Shown: positions 1-10,710, counted from the first letter of the stretch. The stretch is DNA of 64,000 nt from Macrostomum hystrix (GCA_950097015.1 CATNEN010000001.1:21505501-21569500); one strand, 5' to 3'. Translations and numbers: made by a program. The notes: generated from the sequence alone by a model not told the origin.

Positions 1-349
1 AAAAAAAGTTCACATTTTTTTCACTTTCATTCAGTCTTTTGGAAGACAAGGCATAGATAATTTATTTGAATAAGCAATCAGCAAATCAAAGTGAGAAACT
101 TAACAGTAACAAAACTTTTGCTTTGAGCGTTTAGTGTGCGTGCTTAGTGTACAAAACGGTAAATAGAATTTAATAACTAAGGATTTAACATCTTTTTGTT
201 ACTTGATAACTAGGCAGACAGGTAATCAATTTTGGATTGACAAAATCAACTATGCTAGTCTATACCTGATGTTAGATGAGCACCTAAACATGGCTTCTAT
301 GATTGTACTTGCCATCCTCGACTGCTCAACTCGTTTTTGAGTAGCTATA
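1..349. other. Left-edge intergenic DNA, no gene seen
   Basis: AT-rich sequence with no open frame of coding character and no recognisable RNA gene. It lies beyond the 3' end of the tropomyosin-like gene and leads into the 45-bp array. I see nothing else in it. Confidence 0.5.
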
Positions 350-818
350 GAACAGCTGAACACTCATTCTGTCTAACAGGTTGTCATAACAATCGAACAG
401 CTGAACACTTATTCTGTCTAACAGGTTGTCATAACAATCGAACAGCTGAACACTTGTTCTGTCTAACAGGTTGTCATAACAATCGAACAGCTGAACACTT
501 ATTCTGTCTAACAGGTTGTCATAACAATCGAACAGCTGAACACTTATTCTGTCTAACAGATAATGACTTTCTGTCTAACAGATAATGACTTTCTGTTTAA
601 CAGGTTGTCATAACAATCGAACAGCTGAACACTTATTCTGTCTAACAGGTTGTCATAACAATCGAACAGCTGAACACTTATTCTGTCTAACAGGACATAA
701 CCATCGAACAGCTGAACACTCATTCTGTCTAACAGGTTGTCATAACAATCGAACAGCTGAACACTTGTTCTGTCTAACAGATAATGACTTTCTGTCTAAC
801 CGGTTCTCATAACCATCG
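350..818. repeat. 45-bp minisatellite (about 10 units)
   Basis: Head-to-tail units of 45 bp with the landmarks AACAGCTGAACAC, TTCTGTCTAACAGG and TTGTCATAACAATCG. A few units are shortened, near 560-600 and 690. Because 45 is divisible by three, one frame stays open as a 15-residue periodic peptide; this is not evidence of a gene. On the minus strand each unit carries CCTGTTAGACAG, the core also found in the arrays at 6.7-7.6 kb and 9.1-10.0 kb. The array sits downstream of the 3' end of the tropomyosin-like gene. Confidence 0.95.
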
Positions 819-1015
819 CTGTTAGACTGAAGGTACTAAACTCAATCCTATTTGTTAGGCAGTTGAGTATTAAGTCCTAATTGTAAAGTTTTTTTAATTC
901 TAAAATGCAGTCAAGAAGCCTCAGTCTAACACCTTGTCTAACCGTGTGTCTGGAGCACCAATGTGCTCAAATGTCAGCGCCAGAGCATGGTCACACCGTG
1001 AAGTCGTTGAGTCCT

Positions 1016-3342
1016 CTACTTGATCTCCTCGAGTCCCTGCAAGCCCGCCTGCAGCTCGGCTTCAATTTCGGCTGCCATCGAGTCCTGCTTGCGACAGTCC
1101 TCCTGCAGCCGCTGCAGCTCCCGGCACCGCCTGGCCAATTCGTGCTCCGCCGCCTCTGCGCGCTCCAGGACCTCCGCTAGCCGAGCCTGCGGGCCAGGCC
1201 GGGGGAAATCTCACCCCCACTCTGGAAATCTCACCCTCCTACTTGGAAATCTCACCCTCCTACTTTGCAAATCTCACACCCTACTTTGCAAATCTCACAC
1301 CCTACTTTGCAAATCTCACACCCTACTCTGGAAATCTCACCTACTCTGGAAATCTCACCCCTACTTTATAAATCTCACACCTAGTGAGGGAATTCCACCA
1401 CTTATTTGGAAATCTCACCCCCTATTCTAAAAATCTCACCCTTACTCTAGAAGTCTCACATCTTACTCTGAAAATATCACTGCCTACTTTGGTTATCTCA
1501 CACTTCCTACTCTAAAAATCTCACCCGACTCTGGAAATCTCACCCCTACTAAAAAATCTTACACCCTAATGTTGAGATCTCAGCCCTACCGTATGAAATC
1601 TCACTCCCTACTTTAGAAATCCCAAGGAAGTCCCACCTTGAGCTCGGCGGCTGTCGTATCGTGCTCATCCTCAGCCTCGGAGGCCTTGGCGCATCGCTTC
1701 TCAAACTCCTTGGCCTGCTCCTGACTGTCCGCCAGGCTGCGCGTCAGGTCGGCCAGGTTGAACTCGGCCGCATCCGCCCTGGCGTCGGCCCTCGCCGCCG
1801 ACGCCTCGGCCGCTTTCAACCGACGGGATTCTTCCTCCAGCTGGCTGCTCAACTCCCCTAGGCGCTGCTTGGCCTCCTTGAGTTTCTTCTCCAGGTCGTC
1901 CACTGCCGCCTCCTGCAGCGGCGGGGAGAGAACCGGATTTGGGAGGGATTACCGATCTTTTGTGATGAATCAACGATTCACTGTAATAATATTAACGAAT
2001 CATCAAGAACGATTAACGAATCAGTGGGGTGGATTATCAGCTCCTACCAAGAGCCTTCGGAATGATTAACAACTAGTACGGAGGGATTAACAGCTGATAC
2101 GAAGGGATTAACTGCTGATAAGGAGGGATTAACAGCTGATACGAAGGGATTAACTGCTGATAAGGAGGGATTAACTGCTGATAAGGAGGGATTATTAACT
2201 CGTTAGGGATGGATTAACAACTCGTTAGGGATGGATTAACAACTTGTAGCGAGGGATTAACAACTATTTGAAAGGGATTAGCAGCTGGTAGGGAGGAATA
2301 AAGAACTCGTAGAGAGGGATCAGTGACTAATCGCTAGCGATTAAACATTCATCGTAACGGATTATCGGCTGAGCGAGCCGGAGGAATTGAGGAGTACATG
2401 CAAACCCCAGCGGCCCACCTGCTCAGTGCTGGCCTTCTCTCTTGAGCTCCTCTCTGTCTCGGTGAGTTCAGCTTCGTCTTTGGCGTCGGCCAGTCGCTGC
2501 TCGGCCTCGGCCAGCCGTCGGGCTGCGGCGTCCGTCTCGCGCTCCAGCGCCGCCACGCGTCTCTCCTGATCCTCGCGCTCGGCTTCCAGATCTTCGCGCT
2601 TTCGGTGCTCCTCCTGAAGGGAGACGGGGTGAGAAGGGAGATGGGAAGGCTGATGGGGAGAGGCAGATTAAGAGGTAGATTACAAGAGGTAAAAATAAAA
2701 AAAAGCCTTCTCTACGAAATAAATGTGGCCTCGCCTTGGAATCGAGCTCAGGGACCTTGGTGCGAGGAAGAGAAGTAGATAGAGAAAGGTAGATAGTAGA
2801 GAGGTAGATATCGAGTGGTTGATACGTGTACTTTTAAGCAGATTGAGAGGCAGATAGGGAGAGGTTGATAGAGAAAGGTAGATAGGACGACGGTAGATAG
2901 GGGGAGGTAGATAGAGAAAGGTAGATAGGGAGAGGTAGATAGAGAAAGGTAGATAGGACGACAGGTAGATAGGGGGAGGTAGATAGAGAAAGGTAGATAA
3001 GTAGGTGAATACTTTTAAGCAGATAGAGAGGTAGATTGAGGCAGCTGAGGAGAGGGAGAGGCAGATAAGAATGATAATTAGATAGATATAGATAGATGTA
3101 GATAGAGAGTTAAATTGAGTTGCATCAAAATACATATTTAGGCTCAGGGTTATATAGCGGCTCATTGCTAGATGCAGATAAAAGCAGGCAGATACTTAGA
3201 GTTAGATGGACAGGCTTGACAGCTAGGCAGATAGATTCGAGTATACCTTGAGTTTCAATCGAATATCTTCCAGTCTTGCCGACTTGTCGTCCAGCTCAGT
3301 TCGCATGGTGGTCACCCGATTTTTCAAATCCACCATCGCCAT
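1016..3342 (-). CDS. Tropomyosin-like coiled-coil protein (4 exons)
   Basis: Exons on the minus strand: 3247-3342, 2419-2613, 1637-1912 and 1016-1186. All junctions are GT/AG and phase 0, and together they give 245 aa ending in TAG at 1016-1018. The product is alpha-helical coiled coil throughout: charged heptads, no Pro inside the helix, Glu/Lys/Arg/Ala-rich. The third exon has the feel of tropomyosin's middle repeat (Ala- and Arg-rich RADARADAAE, then LADLTRSL), and the last exon ends in a short acidic helix where tropomyosins end. The length matches short (about 248 aa) non-muscle tropomyosins, which lie along actin filaments. Identity to typical tropomyosins looks low, so a myosin-tail-like or other coiled-coil protein remains possible. 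The start is the first ATG (3340-3342), with a second ATG two codons later. A possible poly(A) signal ATTAAA lies on the minus strand at 893-898. Each of the three introns contains its own tandem repeat. Confidence 0.62.
1200..1625. repeat. Degenerate about 18-21-bp repeat filling tropomyosin-like intron 3
   Basis: Units built around GGAAATCTCACCC and TTTGCAAATCTCACACC, with period slippage between about 16 and 21 bp. The array begins within about 15 bp of the acceptor-side exon and reaches to within about 15 bp of the donor at 1636, so the intron is essentially all repeat. Confidence 0.85.
1950..2345. repeat. Degenerate about 21-bp GGGATTAAC repeat in tropomyosin-like intron 2
   Basis: Irregular units centred on GGGATTAACTGCTGATA and GGGATTAACAGCTGATA, decaying at both ends. 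They fill most of the intron between exons 1637-1912 and 2419-2613. The sequence is unrelated to the repeats of the neighbouring introns. Confidence 0.85.
2640..3075. repeat. GTAGATAG-rich tandem repeat in tropomyosin-like intron 1
   Basis: Short degenerate units of the type AGGTAGATAGAGAAAGG and GGTAGATAGGGAG, with tetranucleotide (GATA) character towards 3080-3110. They are interrupted near 2700-2766 by a SINE fragment. A third, different array within the same gene. Confidence 0.85.
2700..2768 (-). mobile_element. 5' fragment of tRNA-derived SINE family A
   Basis: Read on the minus strand, this matches the region of the intact copies at 20.6, 27.7 and 47.5 kb that contains CACCAAGGTCCCTGAGCTCG and ATTCC (box B-like), followed by the early body. 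The rest of the element is missing. Confidence 0.75.
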
Positions 3343-3958
3343 GTTGATAAAAAAGAGACTTAAGAACCAGTCAAGATTGGAAATTTCTGGAGTAGAAAAG
3401 CCGAGTGTTCAAATTGAGCTCGAGTTTGTTAGCCCCCGGCCTTTTAAGGTATGGCTCGGGTCTGCGGAATGTACGCCCGCCCCTGGCCTAGTTGAAGACA
3501 CACACAGAGAGTTCAAGTCGCGTCTCTTCTTTTCGACCTTTTATTATAATTACTCTGCGAGGCGGCTGCTTTAGCAGAATAAATTTCTTCCTGCCTTTCT
3601 GTGCTCAAACCGGCAAGAAATTTATGCGCAGTTGTGTGCGGTAGGGGAGGTCGGAAGGTAGGGGCTGGCTGCACAATGCTCCTACTGGCTAGTGGCCGTG
3701 CTATAGCAAGTGTGCCAGGGTAGCTCTCTCTTAAACTGGTCCCGTGTTATCGTTTCCTCCTCAATCCGACCAGCACAACACAATCAATGCTGTGTATTAT
3801 GCGCGCACAATGCAATCACTACTCATTGCGGCAACTACAGTCCTAGTGAACGCGCATTTTTTTATAAATCTCTTAATTTTGTCTATACTGTGTGCTTGCT
3901 CATGACTTTTAGGAATAAATGACAATGTTCTCCGGCTTTTCAACACACTGCTCAGGGT
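3343..3958. other. Upstream region of the tropomyosin-like gene
   Basis: Single-copy sequence holding the promoter side of the minus-strand tropomyosin-like gene. It has moderately GC-rich stretches at 3430-3500 and 3600-3730. I see no second gene, no clear TATA box and no RNA gene. Confidence 0.45.
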
Positions 3959-3959
3959 A

Positions 3960-4945
3960 GACAAGAAAGTAAAGCAGCGAGTAGACAGTCGGGTAGACAG
4001 TCGGCTAGATAGTCGGGTAGACAGTCGGGTAGACAGTCGGGTAGACAGTCGGGTAGACAGTCGGGTAGACAGTCGGGTAGACAGTCGGGTAGACAGTCGG
4101 GTAGACAGTCGGGTAGACAGTCGGGTAGACAGTCGGCTAGATAGTCGGGTAGACAGTCGGGTAGACAGTCGGCTAGATAGTCGGGTAGGCAGTCGGGTAG
4201 ACAGTCGGATAGACAGTCGGGTAGACAGTCGGGTAGACAGTCGAGTAGGCAGTCGGGTAGACGGTCAGGTAGACAGTCGGGTTGACAATCGGTTAGACAG
4301 TCGGGTAGACAGGCGGGTTGACAATCGGGAAGACAGTCGGGTAGACGGTCAGGTAGACAGTCGGGTTGACAATCGGTTAGACAGTCGGGTAGACAGGCGG
4401 GTTGACAATCGGGAAGACAGTCGGGTAGACGGTCAGGTAGACAGTCGGGTTGACAATCGGTTAGACAGTCGGGTAGACAGGCGGGTTGACAATCGGGAAG
4501 ACAGTCGGGTAGACGGTCAGGTAGACAGTCGGGTTGACAATCGGTTAGACAGTCAGGTAGACAAGCGGGTTGACAATCGGGAAGACAGTCGGATTGACAA
4601 TGGGGCAGGCAGCCAGGTAGACATCCGGGTAGACAGTCGGGTAGACAGTCAGGTAGACAGTCGGGTAGACAGTCGGTTAGATTTTCGGGTAGATAATCGG
4701 GTAGACAGTCGGGTAGATAGTCGGGTAGACATTAGGGTAGATTTTCGGGTACATAGTCGGGTAGACAGACGGATTGATAGTCGGGTAGACATTAGGGTAG
4801 ATTTTCGGGTAGATAGTCGGGTAGACAGTCGGATAGATAGTCGGGTAGACAGTAGGGTAGATTTCGGGTAGATTTTTGGGTAGACAGTCGGGTAGACAGT
4901 CGGGTGGACAGTCGGGTAGACAGTCGGGTAGACAATCGAGCAGAC
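3960..4945. repeat. 12-bp minisatellite with 84-bp higher-order repeat
   Basis: About 80 units of the 12-mer CGGGTAGACAGT. Between about 4253 and 4588 seven variant 12-mers form an 84-bp block, recognisable by GGTCAGGTAGAC, GGTTGACAATCGG and CGGGAAGACAGT, repeated about four times (starts near 4253, 4337, 4421 and 4505). Towards 4680-4900 the units diverge (ATTTTCGGGTAGAT). Confidence 0.95.
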
Positions 4946-5198
4946 ATTAGTTTATATTTTTGCATTTAAAATTTTAACTGAAAGGCTTCATCTCAGGTTT
5001 AGTATTTCTATAATTTACAGCATTCTCGGAGTTTTAAGGAAAGCTTGTCACGTTTCTGAGAGCAGAGCAAAAGTAAAAGTGGCAAAAGTACAAATAATTG
5101 TACTCAGCAGTGTCTGAAAAACAAATGAACTCTTTGAAGAATACGATAAATATCTAACAATTAAAGCTGACTTTAACATTCTAATATTTTGAGCAGTT
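4946..5198. other. AT-rich spacer between two arrays
   Basis: Unique AT-rich sequence with no coding potential seen. Confidence 0.4.
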
Positions 5199-5668
5199 TG
5201 GCAAAGCGCAGTTATTGGTCAGTGGATGGTCCAATCATTATCTAAGGTGTGGCAAAGCGCAGTTATTGGTCAGTGGATGGTCCAATCATTATCTAAGGTG
5301 TGGCAAAGCGCAGTTATTGGTCAGTGGATGGTCCAATCATTATCTAAGGTGTGGCAAAGCGCAGTTATTGGTCAGTGGATGGTCCAATCATTATCTAAGG
5401 TGTGGCAAAGCGCAGTTATTGGTCAGTGGATGGTCCAATCATTATCTAAGTTGTGGCAAAGCGCAGTTATTGGTCAGTGGATGGTCCAATCATTATCTAA
5501 GGTGTGGCAAAGCGCAGTTATTGGTCAGTGGATGGTCCAATCATTATCTAAGGTGTGGCAAAGCGCAGTTATTGGTCAGTGGATGGTCCAATCATTATCT
5601 AAGGTGTGGCAAAGCGCAGTTATTGGTCAGTGGATGGTCCAATCATTATCTAAGGTGTGGCAAAGCGG
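5199..5668. repeat. 51-bp minisatellite, nearly perfect (about 9 units)
   Basis: Units of 51 bp that are almost identical (a rare change is GTTGTGG for GTGTGG near 5450). Landmarks are GGCAAAGCGCAGTTATTGG, TCAGTGGATGGTCCAATCA and TTATCTAAGG. The length is 17 codons, so two plus-strand frames stay open; I treat both as artefacts. Each unit carries a CCAAT pentamer (TCCAATCA). The array lies downstream of the MFI-like gene. Confidence 0.95.
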
Positions 5669-6028
5669 TTAGGGCATGTTTAAAGTCGCCCTGCTTAACT
5701 TTTATTCCTATCAAATAATGATCAACTAATAATCAATAGAAAGAACACGGGGTATTTCAGAAAAGCACATCTTCATTATTTCCGTATCTTCCAAAATATT
5801 CAACCAATCGACATGAAAATCCAGAACACGGACTTCCAGAATCATAGAACATCTGTATGGTCGAGATATTCAATGATATATGTTAGTTAGCCTTGTCACC
5901 AGGGTCTTTGACAAGAATCGTGAAGTAGGTAGTGGGCATTTGAAATAGCCCGTGGCCTTGACCCAGAGGCAAAACTAGCCTTTCTGTTGTAAATGCAGAG
6001 TCTGTACGAGGGCCGGTGAAAGATTGTC
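5669..6028 (-). other. 3' flank / UTR of the MFI-like gene
   Basis: Single-copy sequence following the stop codon of the minus-strand MFI-like gene. An AATAAA lies on the minus strand at 5701-5706, about 320 bp past the stop. A short open continuation exists (to 5883), and a donor-like GGTCAG sits near the stop, so an additional 3' exon cannot be excluded. Confidence 0.45.
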
Positions 6029-8085
6029 TCAAGCGATCCTGGGTGATCCCAGCTGACCCTCCGTGAGCTCCTTGCTCCATTCGTACAGCATGTCAGCCTC
6101 CTCCTCGTCAAAGTCCTCCTCCTCTTCATCGTCGAGAAACTCTTCGCCGAGTTCACCCTCCTCGACAGCGTCAGCAGGCCGGAGGTCCCGCCGCAGCCAC
6201 CTGTCAGCGTCTTCAAGAGCGTCAGGTGGTTCGGCTTCGTCATCGAGACGACTGCCGCCGTTGCCGCTGGCGGACCGCAGGTAGACCTGGCGCATTTTTC
6301 TTGCCCTGGACATCGCCTGGCTCGACCGTCGACTTGTGCCGCCGCTGACTGCGGAGCCTCCGCTCTCGGCTGCCGCGGCGGCCGCCCACTTCTGCTTCCT
6401 GGCAGCCATGCGCCTCCGGTCCTCGGCTGTCAGTCGCGGCGCTTCCACCTCCGCCAGCACCCGCAGCTGCTCCCGGCGGACCTCTTGGCTCGATGGCAGG
6501 GCGGTCAGCAGCGGCAGGTGTCGCTGGAGGCGTTGCGTCATCCGCTTGGTTGCCAGGTAGTCGAACACGTCGCGAAACGCCGTGTGCCTCGGCGCTGCCT
6601 GGCTGGTGAGCTGCCGCCAGGTGTTGGCCTGCAGATTTCCAGGAATTGGGGAGTTCAGGTGAGGCTAAACTTAGAAATTTTAGGGGGTGTGACAACCCCT
6701 CCAGTCCATGGACTGAAGAGCTGTACACAGACTTTTGTACATCGAATGTTAGACAGCATGTTAGACACCATGTTAGACATCACGTTAGACATCATGTTAG
6801 ACAACCTTTATGTTAGACATGTTTGAAATTTTAGACATGTTAGACATGTTAGACAACCTGTTAGACAGCATGTTAGACAAGATGTTAGACAGCATGTTAG
6901 ACAGCCTGTTAGACAACCTGTTAGACAACCTGTTTGACAGCATGGCTGGGTAGACCTGGACAGCCTGTTAGACAGCCTGTTAGACAGCCTGTTAGACAGC
7001 CTGTTAGACAACCTGTTTGACAGCATGGCAGGGTAGACCTGGACAGCATGTTAGACAACCTGTTAGACAGCATGTTAGACAACCTGTTAGACAGCCTGTT
7101 AGACAACCTGTTAGACAACCTGTTTGACAGCATGGCTGGGTAGACCTGGACAGCCTGTTAGACAGCCTGTTAGACAGCCTGTTAGACAGCCTGTTAGACA
7201 ACCTGTTTGACAGCATGGCAGGGTAGACTTGGACAGCATGTTAGACAACCTGTTAGACAGCATGTTAGACAACCTGTTAGACAGCCTGTTAGACAACCTG
7301 TTAGACAACCTGTTAGACAGCCTGTTAGACAACCTGTTAGACAGCATGTTAGACAGCATGTTAGACAGCCTGTTAGACAACCTGTTAGACAGCCTGTTAG
7401 ACAGCCTGTTAGACAGCCTGTTAGACAACCTGTTTGACAGCATGGCAGGGTAGACCTGGACAGCATGTTAGACAACCTGTTAGACAGCATGTTAGACAAC
7501 CTGTTAGACAGCCTGTTAGGCAACCTGTTAGACAACCTGTTAGACAGCCTGTTAGACAACCTGTTAGACTAGACCCACCTTTCCGCCAACATCGGCTCCT
7601 GCCTCGTCCGTCACCGCCAGCAGTCTCATGAAGTCCTTGACAGTGACCACGTCGGTCTCGTCAGCGACGCCGTGCTGCAGCCTCATCAGCCCGTCGCGCA
7701 GCATCAGGTCGTAGTACCTGCGGTTGCCCATCATCTTGGCCGACTGGGCGGCTGCCTCGGTCTCCGCTCGGATGGTGCCCTTGCCGTTGACGTACTTCAC
7801 CCGGCAGCCAGCGTCCACATAAATCTTGTACAGAATTCGCGGCGGGAACTCGGCGCCACCGAATCGGAACCTGATCTTCAGCTGCAGCAGGCTCTGGTCT
7901 CGGCTAAAAAAGTCCGCCTCCCTCGGGGCGAGTTTGCGCAGAATCTCGTGAGTCAGCGAGTGCTCCGCCGCCGCCACGGTGCATTTGAGCAGGCGAAACA
8001 CCTGCCGATTCTTGTAGCCAAGCCAGGCCCGCTGGACGGTGGCCGCTGCCAGCTCACGATGGCCGATGTTGGAGGAACGATGCAT
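6029..8085 (-). CDS. MFI (C11orf65)-like IQ-motif protein (2 exons)
   Basis: Exon 1 is 7579-8085 and exon 2 is 6029-6628, joined in phase 0 (donor AAG/GTGGGT, acceptor CTGCAG/GCC), giving 368 aa. The N-terminus carries an IQ-type helix (AATVQRAWLGYKNRQVF, residues about 12-28). A block follows containing LKIRFRFGG, EFPP and YKIYV, which aligns in order with vertebrate MFI/C11orf65 (IRVRFRLGG, KFPP, YKIF). Exon 2 contains RKMRQVYLRS and an acidic tail ending in DMLYEWSKEL, again in the order of the vertebrate protein. The family is reported as mitochondrial fission regulator-like; IQ motifs usually bind calmodulin or light chains. The ATG at 8085 is the first in frame after an in-frame TAG about 36 nt upstream, and a TTAG acceptor-like site lies just before it. 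The long acidic run (about residues 340-355) is low-complexity. The C-terminus is less certain. Confidence 0.75.
6728..7570. repeat. 12-bp minisatellite filling the MFI-like intron
   Basis: Units of the 12-mer CCTGTTAGACAG with CA/GC alternation before it. Every roughly 80-230 bp they are punctuated by a conserved spacer containing GTTTGACAGCATGGC and GGGTAGACCTGGACAGC (near 6930, 7010, 7120, 7200 and 7430), which gives a higher-order pattern. The array runs to about 10 bp from the splice donor at 7578. Confidence 0.95.
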
Positions 8086-9011
8086 GACCACCCGGACTTG
8101 CAGGTGTCGATTTATTTTCTAACTAATTAAGCCAAAGTAGAAGCAGTCTCAAGACTTTCAACTGCACAGATGTGAAAGTTGAATTTCTAGCTGCTTTGTT
8201 GTTATTGGCAACCAAGTCTGCTGCCTCTGCCTGCCCTCGCTCTGTGCGAGGGATAGAAAACTGGAGTTAGTGAGCAAGGCAGTGTACAGTGCCACACCTG
8301 GGCTGCGGGTGATGGCTGAGGTGGGTGGCATGTACACTCACTCAGATTTTAGACTATATAGTTTGTATGTACGCTTATCTGTCTGCTGTCCACTTCGCCT
8401 TGAGCCTTGGCGAATAGATTATTCTAACAAAATGTCTATATTTCTACTTATCAGGGTGGTTCAGTAGAGTGTTTAGCATATGAACTCGTCTCTTATATTC
8501 ACCACTGTTTCACCGCCAATCATTTTGAAAGTAACTATTTACCTTGCTCGACACAGTTCTCTTAGTTAAGCAACCGACCGTCACAGCGGGTGACCGCCAC
8601 TTCTCAAGCCACTTGACAAACAGTAAAAAAGGTGTATCGTTTTGTCTGACAAGCAAAACTAATACAGAAACTCTCAGTAGATTAAAGCATACAAAACAGC
8701 GAGGCATTTGAACAATGCGCGAACAACAACAATGCTAATGAATGGGATTTTTGTCATACAAGCGACTTCCCGCTGTGTTGCCGAGTGAAGAGTTGCAGAT
8801 CTAGGGGTAGAGATTTAGTTGCCATGGGGTGGTTGGCACATGCCAGTCTTCGCGTTCCGAAAATAGATATTTGATGAAATCTGTGATCTGGTTCTGTACA
8901 AGTGCAGTATTTATACAAAAGACAGACAGACTGCAGAGACACTCGGTCAAATAATTGCCTTGCGATATCTGGTGCCAAAAAGCTGCTCACGTTAGACAAC
9001 AGTTACCTCAG
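8086..9011. promoter_or_regulatory. Divergent promoter region and 5' leader exon of the Tctex1 gene
   Basis: About 0.9 kb of unique sequence between the MFI-like gene (minus) and the Tctex1 gene (plus), so it should hold both promoters. On the plus strand it ends in a good splice donor, ACCTCAG/GTGAGA, with the exon ending at 9011. It pairs naturally with the acceptor ATCCTTCAG at 10043, four bases before the Tctex1 start codon. The leader exon's 5' end is not visible. Confidence 0.55.
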
Positions 9012-9077
9012 GTGAGATGCATTTTATTGTTTTTAAGTTGTTTCTGCTCGTTATTAACCAGCTGTTGTATAATTTGT

Positions 9078-10026
9078 CAGTTAGACACTTGGTTGCAAAT
9101 GCCTGTTAAAAAGTTGGTTGCCAATACCTGTTAGACAGTGGTTGCCTATACCTGTTAGACAGTGGTTGCCTATACCTGTTAGACAGTAGTTGCCTATACC
9201 TGTTAGACAGTAGTTGCCTATACCTGTTAGACAGTGGTTTCCTATACCTGTTAGACAGTGTTTTCCTATACCTGTTAGACAGTGTTTTCCTATACCTGTT
9301 AGACAGTGTTTTCCTATACCTGTTAGACAGTAGTTGCCAATACCTGTTAGACAGTGGCTGTCTATACCTGTTAGACAGTGGTTGCCTATACCTGTTAAAA
9401 AGTTGGTTGCCAATACCTGTTAGACAGTGATTGCCTATACCTGTTAGACAGTGGTTGCCTATACCTGTTAAAAAGTTGGTTGCCAATACCTGTTAGACAG
9501 TGATTGCCTATACCTGTTAGACAGTGTTTTCCTATACCTGTTAGACAGTAGTTGCCAATACCTGTTAGACAGTGGCTGTCTATACCTGTTAGACAGTGGT
9601 TGCCTATACCTGTTAAAAAGTTGGTTGCCAATACCTGTTAGACAGTGATTGCCTATACCTGTTAGACAGTGGCTGCCTATACCTGTTAGACAGTGGTTGC
9701 CTATACCTGTTAAAAAGTTGGTTGCCAATACCTGTTAGACAGTGATTGCCTATACCTGTTAGACAGTGGCTGCCTATACCTGTTAAAAAGTTGGTTGCCA
9801 ATACCTGTTAGACAGTGATTGCCTATACCTGTTAGACAGTGGCTGCCTATACCTGTTAGACAGTGGCTGCCTATACCTGTTAGACAGTGATTGCCTATAC
9901 CTGTTAGACAGTGATTGCCTATACCTGTTAGACAGTGATTGCCTATACCTGTTAGACAGTGGCTGCCTATACCTGTTAGACAGTGGCTGCCTATACCTGT
10001 TAGACAGTGGCTGCCTATACCTGCCT
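9078..10026. repeat. 24-bp minisatellite inside the Tctex1 5' leader intron
   Basis: Units of 24 bp built from TACCTGTTAGACAGT and GGTTGCCTA. Recurrent variants are GTTTTCC and AAAAAGTTGGTTGCCAA, and these recur in a higher-order order of about 120-150 bp. The array ends about 17 bp before the acceptor used by the coding exon. Confidence 0.95.
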
Positions 10027-10047
10027 ACACTGGAATCCTTCAGCGCC

Positions 10048-10710
10048 ATGGCGGAACAGGAGGCAGCCGAGAGCATCGCAGACAAGGTGCCGCCAACGAC
10101 GCATCCGGCGGTGACCGGAGCTGGCAAGCCAGCTGCTGCAGACAAGCAGCCAGTTGGCGGTGTCGGCGGGGGTCGTCGCGGCACGCTGATGGCCGCAGCC
10201 GGAGCCGGAGGTCCCAGAAGGTCCATCGCTGGCGGGCTGCTTGGCAGGGCCACGCTGATGACGCTGAGCAACCTGGCCAACAGCCGGAGGAGCAAGGCGC
10301 AGGAGGTGCGGCTGGAGAACACCTACCGGATGCTGCCGAAGCCCGAGGAGCGGCTGCGTTGCTGGCGCCTGAAGCCAATGCTGGCAGAAGCTCTGACGGA
10401 GTCTCTGGAGAAGTATGAGTACAGCCCGGTGACCGCCGGCAGGCGAGCCTGCGACATCTCGCTGACCATCCGCAACCGGATTCGGGAGGCCGGCTACGAG
10501 CGCTACAAATTCGTGGTGTTCGTCACCCTGATCGAGAGCCGGCGCAGCTCCGGCCTCAGCGGTGGCGGCGGCGGTGGCAGCGGTGGCATCTGCCTCGCCA
10601 GTCGGGCCCTGTGGTCGCCCGGAGATTGCGCCGACAATTACACAGAGGCCGACGTTGCGGGACCAACGGCTCGGGGCCACGCCACTGTGCACGCCTTCTA
10701 CTATGAGTAG
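10048..10710 (+). CDS. Tctex1-domain protein, DYNLT4/5-like
   Basis: Single coding exon of 220 aa. The first 85 or so residues are low-complexity (Ala/Gly-rich, basic). The rest is a Tctex1 (dynein light chain) fold: ENTYRMLPKPEERL, a long helix (LAEALTESLEKYEYSP), then YERYKFVVFVTLIE, ICLASRALWSP and a terminal ATVHAFYYE. The order and spacing match the Tctex1-domain (TCTEX1D/DYNLT4-5) subfamily, members of which work in dynein or ciliary complexes. A Gly-rich insert (about residues 172-182, GGGGGGSGG) sits in the loop between two beta strands. The ATG at 10048 lies four bases after a CAG acceptor (10041-10043) that joins the leader exon ending at 9011. Upstream is the divergent MFI-like gene; downstream is a 3-kb array. 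Confidence 0.85.
   Translation: MAEQEAAESIADKVPPTTHPAVTGAGKPAAADKQPVGGVGGGRRGTLMAAAGAGGPRRSIAGGLLGRATLMTLSNLANSRRSKAQEVRLENTYRMLPKPEERLRCWRLKPMLAEALTESLEKYEYSPVTAGRRACDISLTIRNRIREAGYERYKFVVFVTLIESRRSSGLSGGGGGGSGGICLASRALWSPGDCADNYTEADVAGPTARGHATVHAFYYE

Noticed and set aside
1613-2556. Myosin heavy chain or paramyosin tail
   Set aside because: The complete four-exon model gives only 245 aa with its own start and stop codons, fitting a short tropomyosin-like protein better than a fragment of a long myosin rod.
5215-5718. 17-residue periodic open frames over the 51-bp array
   Set aside because: Two frames are open together because 51 is a multiple of three; no flanking exon signals.
6063-6284. 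Ser-rich plus-strand open frame opposite MFI-like exon 2
   Set aside because: It mirrors the acidic Glu/Asp-coding run of the minus-strand gene and has no independent support.
350-10026. CRISPR-like arrays
   Set aside because: The units are contiguous tandem repeats without unique spacers, in a clearly eukaryotic spliced-gene context.
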